DNA from: Pterobdella sp. o SKG-2022
Taxonomy: Eukaryota; Annelida; Clitellata; Hirudinida; Piscicolidae
Direction: 5' to 3'
NCBI GenBank assembly: GCA_964035795.1
Contig: OZ038320.1
Location: forward strand, 23,392,589 to 23,456,588
DNA length: 64,000 nucleotides
Part shown: in pieces, positions 46,811 through 58,433 of the stretch
How positions within the stretch are numbered: the stretch's first letter is position 1
Layout of the letters: each line of letters starts with the position of its first letter
Program-made: the position numbers and the translations under genes
The notes under the pieces: model-generated
The model's input: the letters and a program-made list of their open reading frames with translations, nothing else
Told to the model about the DNA's origin: nothing
The model's database searches: none

Positions 46811-47330
46811 GTTTATTATGAGTATCGGAAAATCAAGGTAAAAAAGAAATATTTTGGCAGTAGGGAAGGCCTTGATGCAAAAACAAACCGTGAGGTAAAA
46901 AACAGATTAAAAAGCATAAAAGGCTTTTTGAAACAGAACTGGAATATACTTCACAAAGACAAAACTCAGGTGTTTCAGAATTTTATTCTGATTGCGGAAA
47001 AATATAAAATTACAGAAAATAATGATATCTTTTCCACAAAAAAAAAGGGCAAAAAAATGTGTTTAAAAAATTTTTTATAAATTCATTTTGATGATGTTGG
47101 AAACAATTGGACTATCAATATCTATCATGCAAAAACGATGAAGATTGATATGTCATGTTGTAAGAAAAAAGGGAGAAATCAACTTACGCTCTCATTTGGA
47201 AATCTGATGATAGCTTTCGGCCTTGAACAATAGATTAACGTTGCAAGGAACACATCGGGAAAAGAGGAGAATCTTTCTACAGGTCCCGCATGCTTCTCAG
47301 GCATAACGGGATCTAGAAACAAAGTAATTT
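46811..47330 (+). pseudogene. Unidentified coding relic
   Basis: One frame stays open for about 90 codons with no ATG near its start, hits TAA near 47080, then continues in the same frame for about 50 codons to a TAG near 47233, and again to about 47330. The text is protein-like: KKKYFGSREGLDAKTNREVK, GFLKQNWNILHKDKTQVFQ, FILIAEKYKITENNDIFS, DDVGNNWTINIYHAKTMKID and RNQLTLSFGNLMIAFGLEQ. A two-stop frame over 520 bases is improbable in such AT-rich DNA, so it looks like a dying ORF from a transposon or a captured gene. I recognise no domain. Confidence 0.45.
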
Positions 47331-47953
47331 TTAAATACCAGTCAGATTAAATATTATTTTTTTTATATTATCATTCAAAATTTGAAAATTTATTCAATTC
47401 CACTTAATTCCTGAGTGAAACTTTTTTTAAAACAAAATTTCAGTAATCATGAGAAAACTTTCGTAAACCTGTTGTAGAAAAATTGCAAAAATGTTAAGCT
47501 CTGTTTATTTTATATAAAATTTCTTCATTCAAAAATTAAATAACTTTTTGTTGGTTAATGGCAAAAACTTCTTTTAACATAATTTCAAGTCTACCAAAAC
47601 AATCTATTAAATGAACAATCGTTAATGGTATTAATTGGAGTTTTCACTTTAAAAAAGTTCAAATTATAAGAATAATCTGCAAAACACACACTTTAACAAA
47701 GCTTCAATTATAAATATATTGATACATTCATTTTTAACAAATTACCAACTAGTTAAATCAATTGGGGAATCTATCTTTTAAATTGTTAGTTATGTTTGTT
47801 ATGAATTAGAATTAAAAATGAAATTTTTATCATACTTCAATTTATTACACTACACTGTGGATATTCGGCATTTTAAGCTTCAATGTAATATTCAAAAGTT
47901 TTTCAAAAAAAATAAAAAAAACACCAGAATGAACAGTTATAGAAACATAAAGT
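47331..47953. other. Spacer, no gene seen
   Basis: AT-rich sequence between the coding relic and the 3' end of the leftward ADP-ribosyl cyclase gene. Confidence 0.4.
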
Positions 47954-50900
47954 TTAAAAATAACTTGAAAAAATAACAAAAAAAATCGAAGCAAAGAAGA
48001 AGGAGTTTTGAGCATTAATGGATGAGGCCTCTGAGCAACCCTTCTTTGACTTGAGACACTGCAAGTGCCAAACGGAGCTGTGAGGGGGAAGTTCTTGGTT
48101 AAAACATCATCTCAAGTTTATCTTAAGCAATTAAAATAGTGAAAAGATTAGTGTAAACTTTGTATGAGATTTTTTTTTGAGTTATGAAGTTTTTATTTGA
48201 AAGGTTTTTTTTATTATTTTTAAACCAAACCATATCTAATGGCAAAAAACCGTCGCAAATAAACTAGTTCAAATTAATTCAATTTCTACAGTTTTTATGT
48301 AACATTGCTCTATTGTTTTAATGATCAAAAACCAACAAAAAAGTTTGCTTGAACATTGTATTTAACTTTTATATGAAAAGTCTTAATGGTTCTATTGAAA
48401 AAAAAACTATAAATTTATAAATTTATGTAATCTTGAATAAATAAACTACTAATGTTAGAATTCCAATCTTATAGTTAGCACAGATAAAACCTACTACTCT
48501 GTATTTGAAGAGCTCAATAATAATTCCATTATTAAAAATTATAAATTTTACGTTTATATATAGTTATTACATTTAAAATTTAATTTTCTCGAAATTATTT
48601 TCAGACTTCTATTTTTATCTTCTAAAAATTACATTTTTGCTAAAAATTAGTTTAAACTTTGAAAAAATTCTCAGATTCTTTTGAATTATTCTTAATGAAA
48701 TGTTAAAACTATAAGAATTGACATTTATTTTGAAAAGAAGTTAAATAGGATATAAGGAAAATCAACAAAGTTGTCCTTACGGGTGAGCATCCCAGCACCT
48801 GAACTTCATTCCTTTATGTTCGACCAACTTGCGCAGTTTCCTCATTGAGCCAAACTTGCAGGTCTCACTGTCGGGAATATTAACATTAGTCATGTCAATC
48901 TTCATAGTTCAGTCTAAAGTTTCACTTGAGTTTGAAAAATATTTTTTGATTGATTTTTCTAAGATAAAAATTATATGAAATTAATTAGTTAAATCAGCAA
49001 TTTATGCGATGTAAACTAAATAGTTTGGTGTTTAGTAAAAAGCAATATTTAAAAAAGAAAGTTTACGAAGTTATAGCTTAAATATTCTCATCAATGATAC
49101 ATTGGAGTTTAAAGAAATTAGAGCAATGTATTTAGAGTTTTTTTTGCTGTTATTTTTGTTTAAATTATTTAAATTTTTCATAGCTTGCAGACATTTTTTT
49201 TTAACACAAAACTCGAAAAGCTCTGAAGCAACACCAAGGGCTGTTCTAATTAAAAAATCACTTACCAACTGGCGAGTTTTATTTATGAATATCAATAAAA
49301 CATTATTTCGGAAAAATAAATGATATTAGAAATATTTATGTATTTCTCCAAAATTTTTTATTCAGGAAAATCTGTATATCTAAATCAACTTTGGTAACTG
49401 ATACTCTATGAAAATTTATAACTTTCTAGACAAATTAATATTATTTTTATTCATCATAAATGTATGTATAAAATTCACTTAGGAAAATGAGTTTATTAAT
49501 TATCACTCAAACAAAAACTTCAAAACTAACTGTTTGGGCCCATTGAGATTGCCCACAAGAATCGCATGCAGCACTTTCACCCTGGGTTTATTCAACTTCG
49601 GCAACTCCGTCCTCCCAAATATCCTTTATGTCATTTAAAAGTTTTAAATAGAAATACAACTGTTATGTTCTCTAAGAGACATTTTTACAATATGGATTCA
49701 AGGTTATAATGAAAATTTTGATAATGAATAAACGTTGATATTATATGATTTTATTAACATTTTTATTTGATCTGAAAAAAAATTGATTGGCAGTTGTTTA
49801 TTAAACAGTATTTAATTATAACTTAGTTTCATTGAAAGCCACTTTAGAACTGGCATTGAACATGGCATAAACAGTTCCTTCTGCTTTGAGAATGAACTGA
49901 AAATTATTTTGTAAACAATAAGTAAAAGCCTCAAATTTATTTTCAATTTTGAAAAACCCAATAAATATTTTTATTTTGAACAAAGCTTTTCGAAAACATA
50001 TGCTTTCATCACCAGACTCATTTAACATTCAGAAAGTTACATAGTTTAAATGAAACTGGTATTGAAAACATATTTTTCTAAAAAACTTCGCTCAAAATAA
50101 AAACTTTTCAACGTTTTTTTAAATTGATTACTTTTTAGATACTTCTATGAGTGTTGTACAGATAAATATTTTTAACTACTATTAGAGCAAACAACGCCAA
50201 AACAATTACATAATATTCAATGGAAATATGTAGATTTTTACTTTTTTTAATTATTCTGTATGGATTTTGATTTCTGAAAAAATCAGACTCACGTGAGCAG
50301 ACAATTGAATCCAGAAAGATCCTACTGCGTTTGTTTTACACTCGGAATATGTCGGGCACTTATTATAGTTGATTCCTTTACGAAATATATGTCATAATTT
50401 AACTAAAAAATGTATTATTACAACACAAAAGCTCACAAGTATTTTGAAAACAAGTTTTTAATCACTAACTATTTTAAACAAAATTTCCTACATCGAAAAG
50501 CTTTTAGTTCACAAAACCCATGTGTTTTCAACACACCATTTTTTTCGAAGATATGTTATACAAATTAAAAGTTCTTATGTTAGTATTTTTACAAACCAGG
50601 CTGTTCGATTTTTCCACACCAGTTTTCTATATTTTGTAAGATATAAACTGTGAATTGATTTAAGAATTTCAAGTATTTGAACCCGAAATCATTATGAAAA
50701 CAAAAATTAATTTTTATGAATGAATTGAAGTTTCGATTAAAACAAGAAGATAACCTGCTAATTGATCCCTTATAGTAATGTATTTTTTTGATTGACGAGC
50801 AAAATCGATAACAAACGGATAGACATCACCACTCCAAAGAAGGACCTATAAACCATGTAAATTTATTCTTAGTTTATTTATAAAGCAGTAACAGTTTGAG

Positions 50901-51784
50901 ATTCATTGATAAGAAACTATAAATTTTCTACTTTATCTTTAAGTGTGTTTAAATGCTCTGCTTCGGATATAAATTCATTGAAATCATCAGGTTTAACACC
51001 GCACTCGGGTTTAAAGGCAAAAGCTCTTTTGAACAACTCCCATAAACGGTTGCAATCTTTTGGGCTTTTAAAAAAAAATTTGAAAAAGTTATTAATAGCA
51101 CAAAAGTCTATAAAATATAAATTCAATTATTAAAAATTAAACATAGAATTGAAAGAGTCATAGGTTGGTAAAGTTTTATATGTGATGAAATTTGGCCTGC
51201 TTAATCCATCAAAAATTGTTTTGATGTATGTAAATAACAAAAACAACAATTATAGAATAATAACAATAACATTACCATTAAAAATAATAATAATAATAAT
51301 AGCAATCATAATTTTTGTTTTATTTTCAAAATTTCTTTACTATATATGAACCTTATCTGTTTTAAACGATATTTTCTGGTTCTTGCTTCAGAATTTTGTC
51401 TTAGTTCTTTTTTAAGAATCAATATATCTAATATTTTCTTGACTTTTTTAAAAGAATTACCAAAAATGTTTATGTGGTTAATTTAGAAGACGAAAATAGA
51501 AATATGTGATATTTAAATTCCAAAAGATTAAGTTTTCTTCATTATGAAATAATGTATCTTAATTACCGTTCTTTAAAAGGTTCAGGATTAACGATAGTAA
51601 TATATTCCTTGCATCGAGCTTTGAAGATTTCCTCCAAGTTTATTGGAGTTTTAATAACCGGTGTGGTAACCTGGTTACTTGGTCTTGTAGTAATTGACAA
51701 AGAATGAGAGATAGAGAAATTGGCGATGAGTAAAGCGAGGAAGCATATAATCGAGGTCGACATTGCTCCAAATAAGTTTCTCAA
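47954..51784 (-). CDS. ADP-ribosyl cyclase (CD38/Aplysia cyclase family), GPI-like tail
   Basis: Nine in-phase exons: 51784-51567, 51064-50932, 50845-50755, 50647-50597, 50375-50293, 49896-49823, 49623-49531, 48867-48781 and 48077-47954. They encode 317 residues. A hydrophobic signal (IICFLALLIANFSIS) is followed by the family core: FKARCKEYITIVNPE, NRLWELFKRAFAFKPECGV, VLLWSGDVYPFVIDFA, KYITIRDQL, ENWCGKIEQPG, YNKCPTYSECK, GSFWIQLSAH, FGRTELPKLNKPRVKVLHA, ETCKFGSMRKLRKLV and the cysteine-rich end. Both active-site tryptophans (LLWSG, SFWIQ) and the catalytic glutamate (FGRTELPKL) are present, but the usual TLED glutamate is R. The protein ends in a hydrophobic tail (NSFFFASIFFVIFSSYF), suggesting GPI anchoring, as known for the schistosome enzyme. 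It should make cyclic ADP-ribose or hydrolyse NAD at the cell surface. Confidence 0.93.
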
Positions 51785-52828
51785 AATTTCTTCTGTGGAA
51801 AATAATTTTTCTATTAAAGCTCGAGATTCTTTGAATATTCAGTAATTAAAATGAAATAATACTTAAATTTAAGAAAATCAAAATTTTGACCCAGTCATAA
51901 AATATATAACAAAATACTTAGGATTATTACACGGTGCATATTATGTGCATATTATGTGCATATGATCCAATTATGCACTGTTCCAGGAGTATACTTATAT
52001 TCGTAATCATTTTTGTATTTGAAGCAAATAGTTTTTTAGAGCATCGAAATGACTCACAAACTCAGCTTACAGTACGAAATAAAAAAAAATAAATACAAAA
52101 CGAACTAGAAAAAAACTAAGTATATATAAAAATAATATAACTATTATACCAAAATGAATGGAAACACAAAACTTAGAAAATATTTGTAGACATCATGAAA
52201 TAAATATTTTCATCGAGAGAACCGCAGTGGAGTTTAGAATGCTAGCAGCTCAAACAAAACATCTCTATACTCAAAAGCACCTTACAAACGATATATACAA
52301 AATATTTTGCTTATCAGTAAGCTAAATTAAACCCCTTTATGCCGAAATATGTTGAACTTTATTTTTGTTTTCGAATATTTGGTTATAATAACAAGAATTT
52401 GTTAACAGTTCAAATAAACAATAATCAATCTCAGTTTGGATAGTTTAAAGTAGTTATATTACTTTTATTTAATGAAGGTATTTCTGCAATAAATTACGCA
52501 TTGAAATATTTTAAATTTTCACAAAAATGTCATTATATAAAACTCGTTATTTTCTATATTTTTTTTTGTTTAGAATTTTAAAGCCTAAATTTTATATAAA
52601 TTATTTCAATCCTCAACCACCACCCATCCATTTGTGGGACAGTCAAATTAGAATATAATTTATCGGCGATCATTAGTAAAGGTTTCTTTTGAGTTTAGTT
52701 TCATTGAGTAAAACCCAACGTGTTTCTGGTCAAATTTTTAACTTTTTGATTTATTGCAACGTTTTGGGTGTAAGAAATAAGAATAACAGTCAGCCTATTA
52801 TTGAAAAAATGTAAAGCAAACATATATA
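51785..52828. other. Spacer upstream of the cyclase gene
   Basis: AT-rich sequence holding the presumed cyclase promoter at its left end. Tandem ATTATGTGCATATTATGTGC near 51940 is a small direct repeat. No gene seen. Confidence 0.4.
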
Positions 52829-52975
52829 AACTAAATAATACGAAGCTTTTTGTGAGTTAAACTTTATAAAGTATACAAACGTAAAGACGTTGCCAACTGT
52901 CAGAGTATATTATTTTTGGCAACGTTTTTGAGTTTGTGTACTTGATAATGTAAGTTCAACTTTGTATTATTTAGT
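52829..52975. mobile_element. Foldback MITE, complete
   Basis: The left arm AACTAAATAATACGAAG... to ...ACGTTGCCAA is matched by an inverted right arm running from TTGGCAACGTTTTTGAG to CTTTGTATTATTTAGTT. The arms of about 60 bases are separated by about 20 bases. The right arm contains ACTTGATAATGTAAGTTCAA, the motif that recurs, inverted or direct, at 34250-36320 and 53660-53965. Confidence 0.75.
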
Positions 52976-53659
52976 TAACAACGTTTATGATTTGAATCGT
53001 TATAAAAATTATATTCAAACGATTTTATTTTCTTGAAATTTAATCAAAACTTTCAAGATATGGAAAAACTAACTAGCTCTGTTTTTGTTCATTTTTAGTG
53101 AAATTATATTAACTGATACAGAAAAAAAATTTTTACATGAATAGTTTTTTACCTGTTTTTAATTAACATTTACATTAACTAATAATTTATTTTTAAAAAT
53201 TAAATCAAAACCAAGAGTAGCTAACTGAGAGCTCGAATGTGGTTTATCAACCATATGGGTTTTAAAAGCATTATCACAATTGTTAATCACATAATAACAA
53301 TAGTTATAACAATGTCCATTTGTGTAGTGCTGAGAAAAATCTGAAGCACCTCAAATAGTTTTACTTTATAACTACATATAAGACTAACTAATGATGCCCT
53401 TAAACTTATGTAGTAACATATCTGCATTTCATATTTGAAAAATTTCAAAAAGATGCATTGGATAAAATGAACTACCTTATATTCACAATTACTTCACAGA
53501 AACTTACTCGACAAACAAACATATTTATATTTTGTTTGCAGAAAACCCATTAAATGCAAGAAATTAAATAATTAGGAGATAAAATTGATAGCAATTAAAT
53601 TTTTGTGAATTTTCTCGTTTTTATATGTAGAAATGTGTTTTATCGCATTTGTTTGAGAA

Positions 53660-53965
53660 AAGACACGAAGCTTCTCATAAGACTAGCTTACATTGTCGGC
53701 CGATATAGCTCATTGGTTGAACACTAGACTAATTGTCTAAAGTTACCGGGCTCAATCCCGTGTGGGCCGACAATTATCACCTGCTCTACAGTGTGTTTTT
53801 GCTCCATTAAATTTGTAGCAAGCGCTTTGAACTACAAAAAAAAGTGCTTCATAAATACCGCATTACATTACATTATCAAGTCAATTGATCACTTGTTAAT
53901 CTAAGCTAGCGTTACAAAAAGCTTCGTGCCTTTTTTTAAGTAAATGCTGTTTGTTGACCTTACAA
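53660..53965. mobile_element. Foldback element interrupted by a SINE
   Basis: The left arm ACACGAAGCTTCTCATAAG plus ACTAGCTTACATT (about 53663-53694) is the inverted partner of the right arm 53876-53965 (AATCTAAGCTAGCGTTAC then AAAAAGCTTCGTGCC). The SINE lies exactly between them, so it inserted into a pre-existing foldback element. Confidence 0.65.
53695..53874 (+). mobile_element. tRNA-derived SINE, copy 6
   Basis: GTCGGCCGATATAGCTCATT start, box B ACCGGGCTCAATCCC, then CTCTACAGTGTGTTTTTGC, and end AAAGTGCTTCATAAATACCG with CATTACATTACATT. TTACATT flanks both sides, but the 3' copy merges with the tail repeats, so the target duplication is not certain. Confidence 0.85.
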
Positions 53966-54057
53966 TTGGTAAAAAAGTTCCAAGCAGCAAAAGCTGTTTT
54001 AAATAGGACCAATCTTAGGCTTTGAAAAATGTTAGTTCTACTTTTCTTGAAAATATT

Positions 54058-54252
54058 CATGTATCATAATGTTTAAATATTCACGGATTGTACAAAAAGC
54101 TTTGTTAGTTGATAAATGTTAGTTTTTTTTTTTCATAAAACTTTTAAAAGTGATTTTTTCAGTACTTTCACAATTTTTTTGGAGTTCTATGATTAGTTCA
54201 TAAACTATAGGCTCGCTATTCAATACTTTTTGCCTGATCGCGAAGTGCCTGT
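54058..54252 (+). repeat. Dispersed 190-base repeat R-beta, copy 2
   Basis: Same order of landmarks as 39288-39479. It follows closely after the SINE-interrupted foldback element. Confidence 0.75.
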
Positions 54253-55242
54253 TTACGATTGGTCATTAGCTTTTACATTTCATCGGATATGTTTTAATAT
54301 AAAAATGAAATTTAAAATTTTTAAACCAGTTAATCTAATTAGCTTTAAGGAATTAAAAAAAATTGATTTCTTGCAAACAATGATAAAAAATTGGGAAAAA
54401 TTTTAATTGAAACTCTAAAAATATGCTTGTATTTAGATTTGCTTTGTAGACGGCAGGCAGCTTATTCGTCGGCAAATTGTTTCCAAGTTAAATTCTCGGA
54501 TTGCCTAAAGCTGCAAACTCCGGTTTAATTAACAATTAGAAAAAAATTTTCAATATTTAGTTTTTTTCAATTTCACCGTGAAGGTTGAAAATTGCTTATA
54601 CTTATTTTATTCCTATGTGTTTAGTTATTGTTACAGAGATTAACTATTGCACTAATAATATCCTATCGTTAGAATGTTCTATACTGTTCCAGAATAATCC
54701 ATTTTGTACATTGCTCGAAAATGTACTATACACTAATAATAATTTATTATTAGAGTTTTCGATACTGTTTTAGAATGCTTCATTTTCTATGTTGTTCTAG
54801 AATGATCTATTTCTACATTGCACTAAAACATTCTATTTTCTAGGATATTCTTAAGCTATAGTATATAAACAGAGATTTCATAGTTGTGTCTCCTGTTTCC
54901 CCTACTTGGTTATTACGTAATAAGAATTTTCGAATCCATTGCGTTTTCGTTACGAGAAACACAACAATTATATGCAATTAAATGAGCTATTTTTAACTGG
55001 ATCTACTTTGCATGGGATTTCGGTGTATATCATACTAAAATGCAAAAATCATGCAATTTAACAGAACGATTTGTAAAAGTTAAAATAAATTCGTATAAAC
55101 ATTTCAACTAATGTTATAATTTTTGATAAAAACTATTGGGTATTCTATCTAAAAATGCGTTTGAAAAATTCCAATTAAATAACCATTTAATCACGTGAGT
55201 AAAAGTTATAAATAAAGTAAACTACTTTACATTCAAATTTAC
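54253..55242. other. Spacer with minor repeats
   Basis: AT-rich. Between 54640 and 54850 a motif of the form TTCTATACTGTTCTAGAATG recurs several times with variation, suggesting a short degenerate tandem repeat. No gene seen. Confidence 0.4.
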
Positions 55243-55410
55243 CTCCACATAGGAACTTCCTAACTCTAGAAAACAGTGATACTTTATATATGTATCTGAA
55301 TGAGCTAAATTTAACTTCGGTGCATCATATGATACAATGAAAAGAAATATGTAGTACAAGAACATCAAGACCCATCTAATTGAAAACGTTAACATATTGA
55401 AGATAATCAT
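55243..55410 (-). CDS. Candidate first exon with signal peptide
   Basis: Fifty-six codons from an ATG to a GTAAAT donor, exon length divisible by three. It begins with a strongly hydrophobic stretch (RWVLMFLYYIFLFIVS) that would serve as a signal peptide or anchor, followed by a hydrophilic part (YDAPKLNLAHSDTYIKYHC). I could not find the following exons to the left, so it may be a chance ORF. It is divergent from the secreted-protein gene at 55867. Confidence 0.35.
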
Positions 55411-55866
55411 GATTAGTTATGAATTTAAAACTAAGTTTTATACATTTTCAATTTTATTTTACATTATCAGAAAATACGGATAAATGGACGTTTCTATGTT
55501 TAAAATTTAAATGTAGTTATTTATAGTTTAAAAAAAAAATGTTTTACGATTTATATCTTTAAAAGGAAATGACATTTTATATATATTACCGACTTTTTTA
55601 AATTTAAAAACTTTAAATAATTAATTGAAAGTTAGTTAAATGCGCACCAAATAATGGCTTTCAATCTAATAAATTGAAATGCATGTATATAATCTTAATT
55701 AAATTAATTTTCCATACCATTGTATTCACCGATATTAACTATTTCATGCAAGTATAAAAGCTTCGGAAACTATTAGAATTTCCCAGTCAAACCTTGAACC
55801 AGTTATCATAACGTTTGAAACATAAAAGCAAGTTTAACATTCCAGAAACATTACCAAAAAGTGAAA

Positions 55867-56439
55867 ATGAAAAAAATAATTTTACTTTTATTCTATTTGT
55901 CTTTATGTGGAGCAGTTTTTTTAGAAAAAAGTTTTCGCAAGGTATTTATTTAAAAAAATTTTCTAATTCTATTTTTATTATAAAATATTTTGAAAATAAT
56001 GTCTCATATTTTCAATAAACTCAAACAGGAATTAAACAAGCAGGCATACAATGAAATTGAACTTCAGGTGAAAAATGCCATCGTTACAACACTTGTGAAA
56101 CTGAAGAGGACTACCGACCCAAGACTTGCAGAATACTTCCTTGAAGTTCTCGATGATTTTAACCAATCAATTGAAAATCGAAACAAAAGAGTGACTCGAT
56201 CTAATGGTGAAATAACCCCAATCACTAGACTTCTCAAAATGCCTGGTGCCACAGTCTTCATGCCTAGGAAGAACAACACTCGTTCAAATGCGGGTGTAAG
56301 AATCATTGTGCCAGTTAAAAATGAGTCGACAAAGAAAACACAATACCGAGTCTATGCACCAATAAAAAAAGCTTCTATGACTGAATCGAACGTAGTCAAG
56401 TGTTCTATCAGCATCATTTCTTGCTACGGAAAAAGATGA
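55867..56439 (+). CDS. Secreted basic protein, unrecognised
   Basis: Two exons at 55867-55941 and 56029-56439 join in phase to give 161 residues. Exon 1 is essentially a signal peptide (MKKIILLLFYLSLCGAVFL). The mature part starts with a helical acidic/basic segment (ELNKQAYNEIELQVKN, DPRLAEYFLEVLDDF), followed by a very basic region (NRNKRVTRSNGEITPITRL, MPRKNNTRSNAGVR) and strand-like text ending CSISIISCYGKR. Only two cysteines remain after signal cleavage. I know no family match; a lineage-specific secreted protein is likely. The acceptor (TCAAACAG) and donor (GTATTT) are acceptable. Confidence 0.6.
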
Positions 56440-57580
56440 AAAGACTTAATGTTCGAAGTCTTTACAAGGGTTTTTGTTGCTCATGTTGGAAAGATTATTC
56501 AATATTCTGCAAAATACTGTTTTTATTTGAATAGTAATTCATTTCCATAGTCGTCAATCGAAAAGTTTTGAAAAAATTTTCATATAAGAAATTTTTCAAA
56601 AATGAATTCATCTGGTCAGTTTAACAAAATTATAATGTGACATTATGAATAGCGAGCAAATGGTCACAAATGGACTGATTGGTCAAAATGAACCAGTCAG
56701 TAAACTCTTTAACACGTATATGATGAGCATGTCTTAATGGATGCAATGAACATATGGTTTTCCAGTTACATTTAAATCAGATTGTTTAGTTCGTTTTACT
56801 ATTGATTTTTCTTTGTGGCTCTTATTTTGTTCTTAGAAAATACTGTCATATCGTTTTTCAATTGATTCTGAAAACAAAGGTCTTATTATGGTCACGTTTA
56901 TCGTTTCATGTAGAAAATGCGTCAAAAATTTGATTTATTTATTTATAATAAGGGAATTTCCCATCGCGTCGCCCAAAAGAGAAATGATATAGGAACAAAA
57001 AAAAATAAAATAATTAAATTCGAGTTGAATGTAAACGTGAAATAATTGATTCTGTTAAAAGTTAGATGCTTTGAAAATTGAATCCAATTTTACATTTAAT
57101 ATTCATTTGACAATTTTAATTAGATGACGAAGAAAACTACATGTAGAATGAATAGTTTAATTTGTCTTTCTTATTCAACTTAGTCATTAATGGAACGTAA
57201 CATTATATTGGAAAATTTAATTCGTCATTACTTTTACGTGACTTTGATTCTGAATATCAATGCTTTTTGATTATTGAAAATATATTTCTTCGTTTTTAAA
57301 TTTAATGTTTACAAATTTTGTTTTAGTTTTAAATTTTATTTCTTATTTAAAATTTCACTTTCAAAATAATGTTATTAGCACTTAAAAGGTATTTTAATAC
57401 TGACGGGATATACCTTTTGGGCTTTTTAGAGAATTCAAACAGTTTTGAGATTTTAAAAATTAACAATGTTTTTTTGAGAGGTTTTCATTTTGATGAAACG
57501 CAGTTTAATTTCAATAAGATATTTGTTTAGATCAATTAGAATCGGATTTCAACTGTTGAATTTCAATTCTACTTAAACAG
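56440..57580. other. Spacer, possible small exon only
   Basis: AT-rich. A short stretch at about 56950-57030 (+) reads GISHRVAQKRNDIG between AG and GTAAAC, but it has no neighbour that fits, so I do not call it. Confidence 0.3.
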
Positions 57581-57978
57581 CAGTTTCAATTAAAAAAAAA
57601 TATACTCAAAAACTGGAAAGAAGTGAAATAGAAAGAAACTACACATATGATAGAGTGAACAAGCTGCACAAGTGAGAGCTTTGCTGAGAAGAAATACGTT
57701 TGATTGTGAATGATTGTAGTGAAGTGATTTTGAATTGTTTCGGTAAAAAAACGAAAAAAAATGGTAGAGCCGTTTAGTAGGAAGTAATGTTTGCTAAAAA
57801 GAAGGATAAAAATTTTTCATATGACTTCTGAATAAAAAAAAACCAAATAATTCTGAATAATGAAAAGTACCGTAAACAGAGAATGAAACAGAAAAATGAA
57901 CATCGATTGCAATTAAAATGCATCGATGAAAACTCGCAATATTGGTTGTCAACCAGTGATTTGATACTGGAAAATTAA
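57581..57978 (+). CDS. Two 3' exons of a charged helical protein
   Basis: Exons 57581-57671 and 57882-57978 (stop TAA) join in phase. They read KKKYTQKLERSEIERNY, TYDRVNKLHK, MKQKNEHRLQLKCIDENSQ and YWLSTSDLILEN. The helical, charged text with a short C-terminus resembles the end of mitochondrial ribosomal protein mS26 (pattern E..QLQEE.K.FIT.ENLE), but the resemblance is weak and the N-terminal part was not found. The second acceptor is ACAGAG. Confidence 0.35.
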
Positions 57979-58433
57979 ATTATCTTAAAAAAATTTAGTT
58001 TGTTTTTATTTAATAGTTTTATAAATATAATTTTTTGAAAATTTAAACTACACATTTAATATCAATACAAAAAAATCTGTCTCAAAAACCATCAAGTAAA
58101 AAAGAACAGAATATTATAAATATATAAATAAATTAATAGATATATATATATTTATTTATGAAAATTTCAATTAATAATGATGAGTTGTGGATGAAAAAAA
58201 TTAAAAAAACGTAAAAGAAGCTAGGACAGAATAATATGAAAACACTTGATTGGAGAAGCCCGCCGTTGGTAGAAGATACTGATTGTAAAAATTTTTGCAT
58301 TTAAAAGCTTTGTATTTTTATTATTCGTTGAGTTTAAAAAATTAAAATACGACAATAAATTTAGTTTTTAAAAAAGTTAATATAATAAGAGTTTAAAAAA
58401 GAGCTTTTTTTAAAAAGTGAGCTTAAAGTCTTA

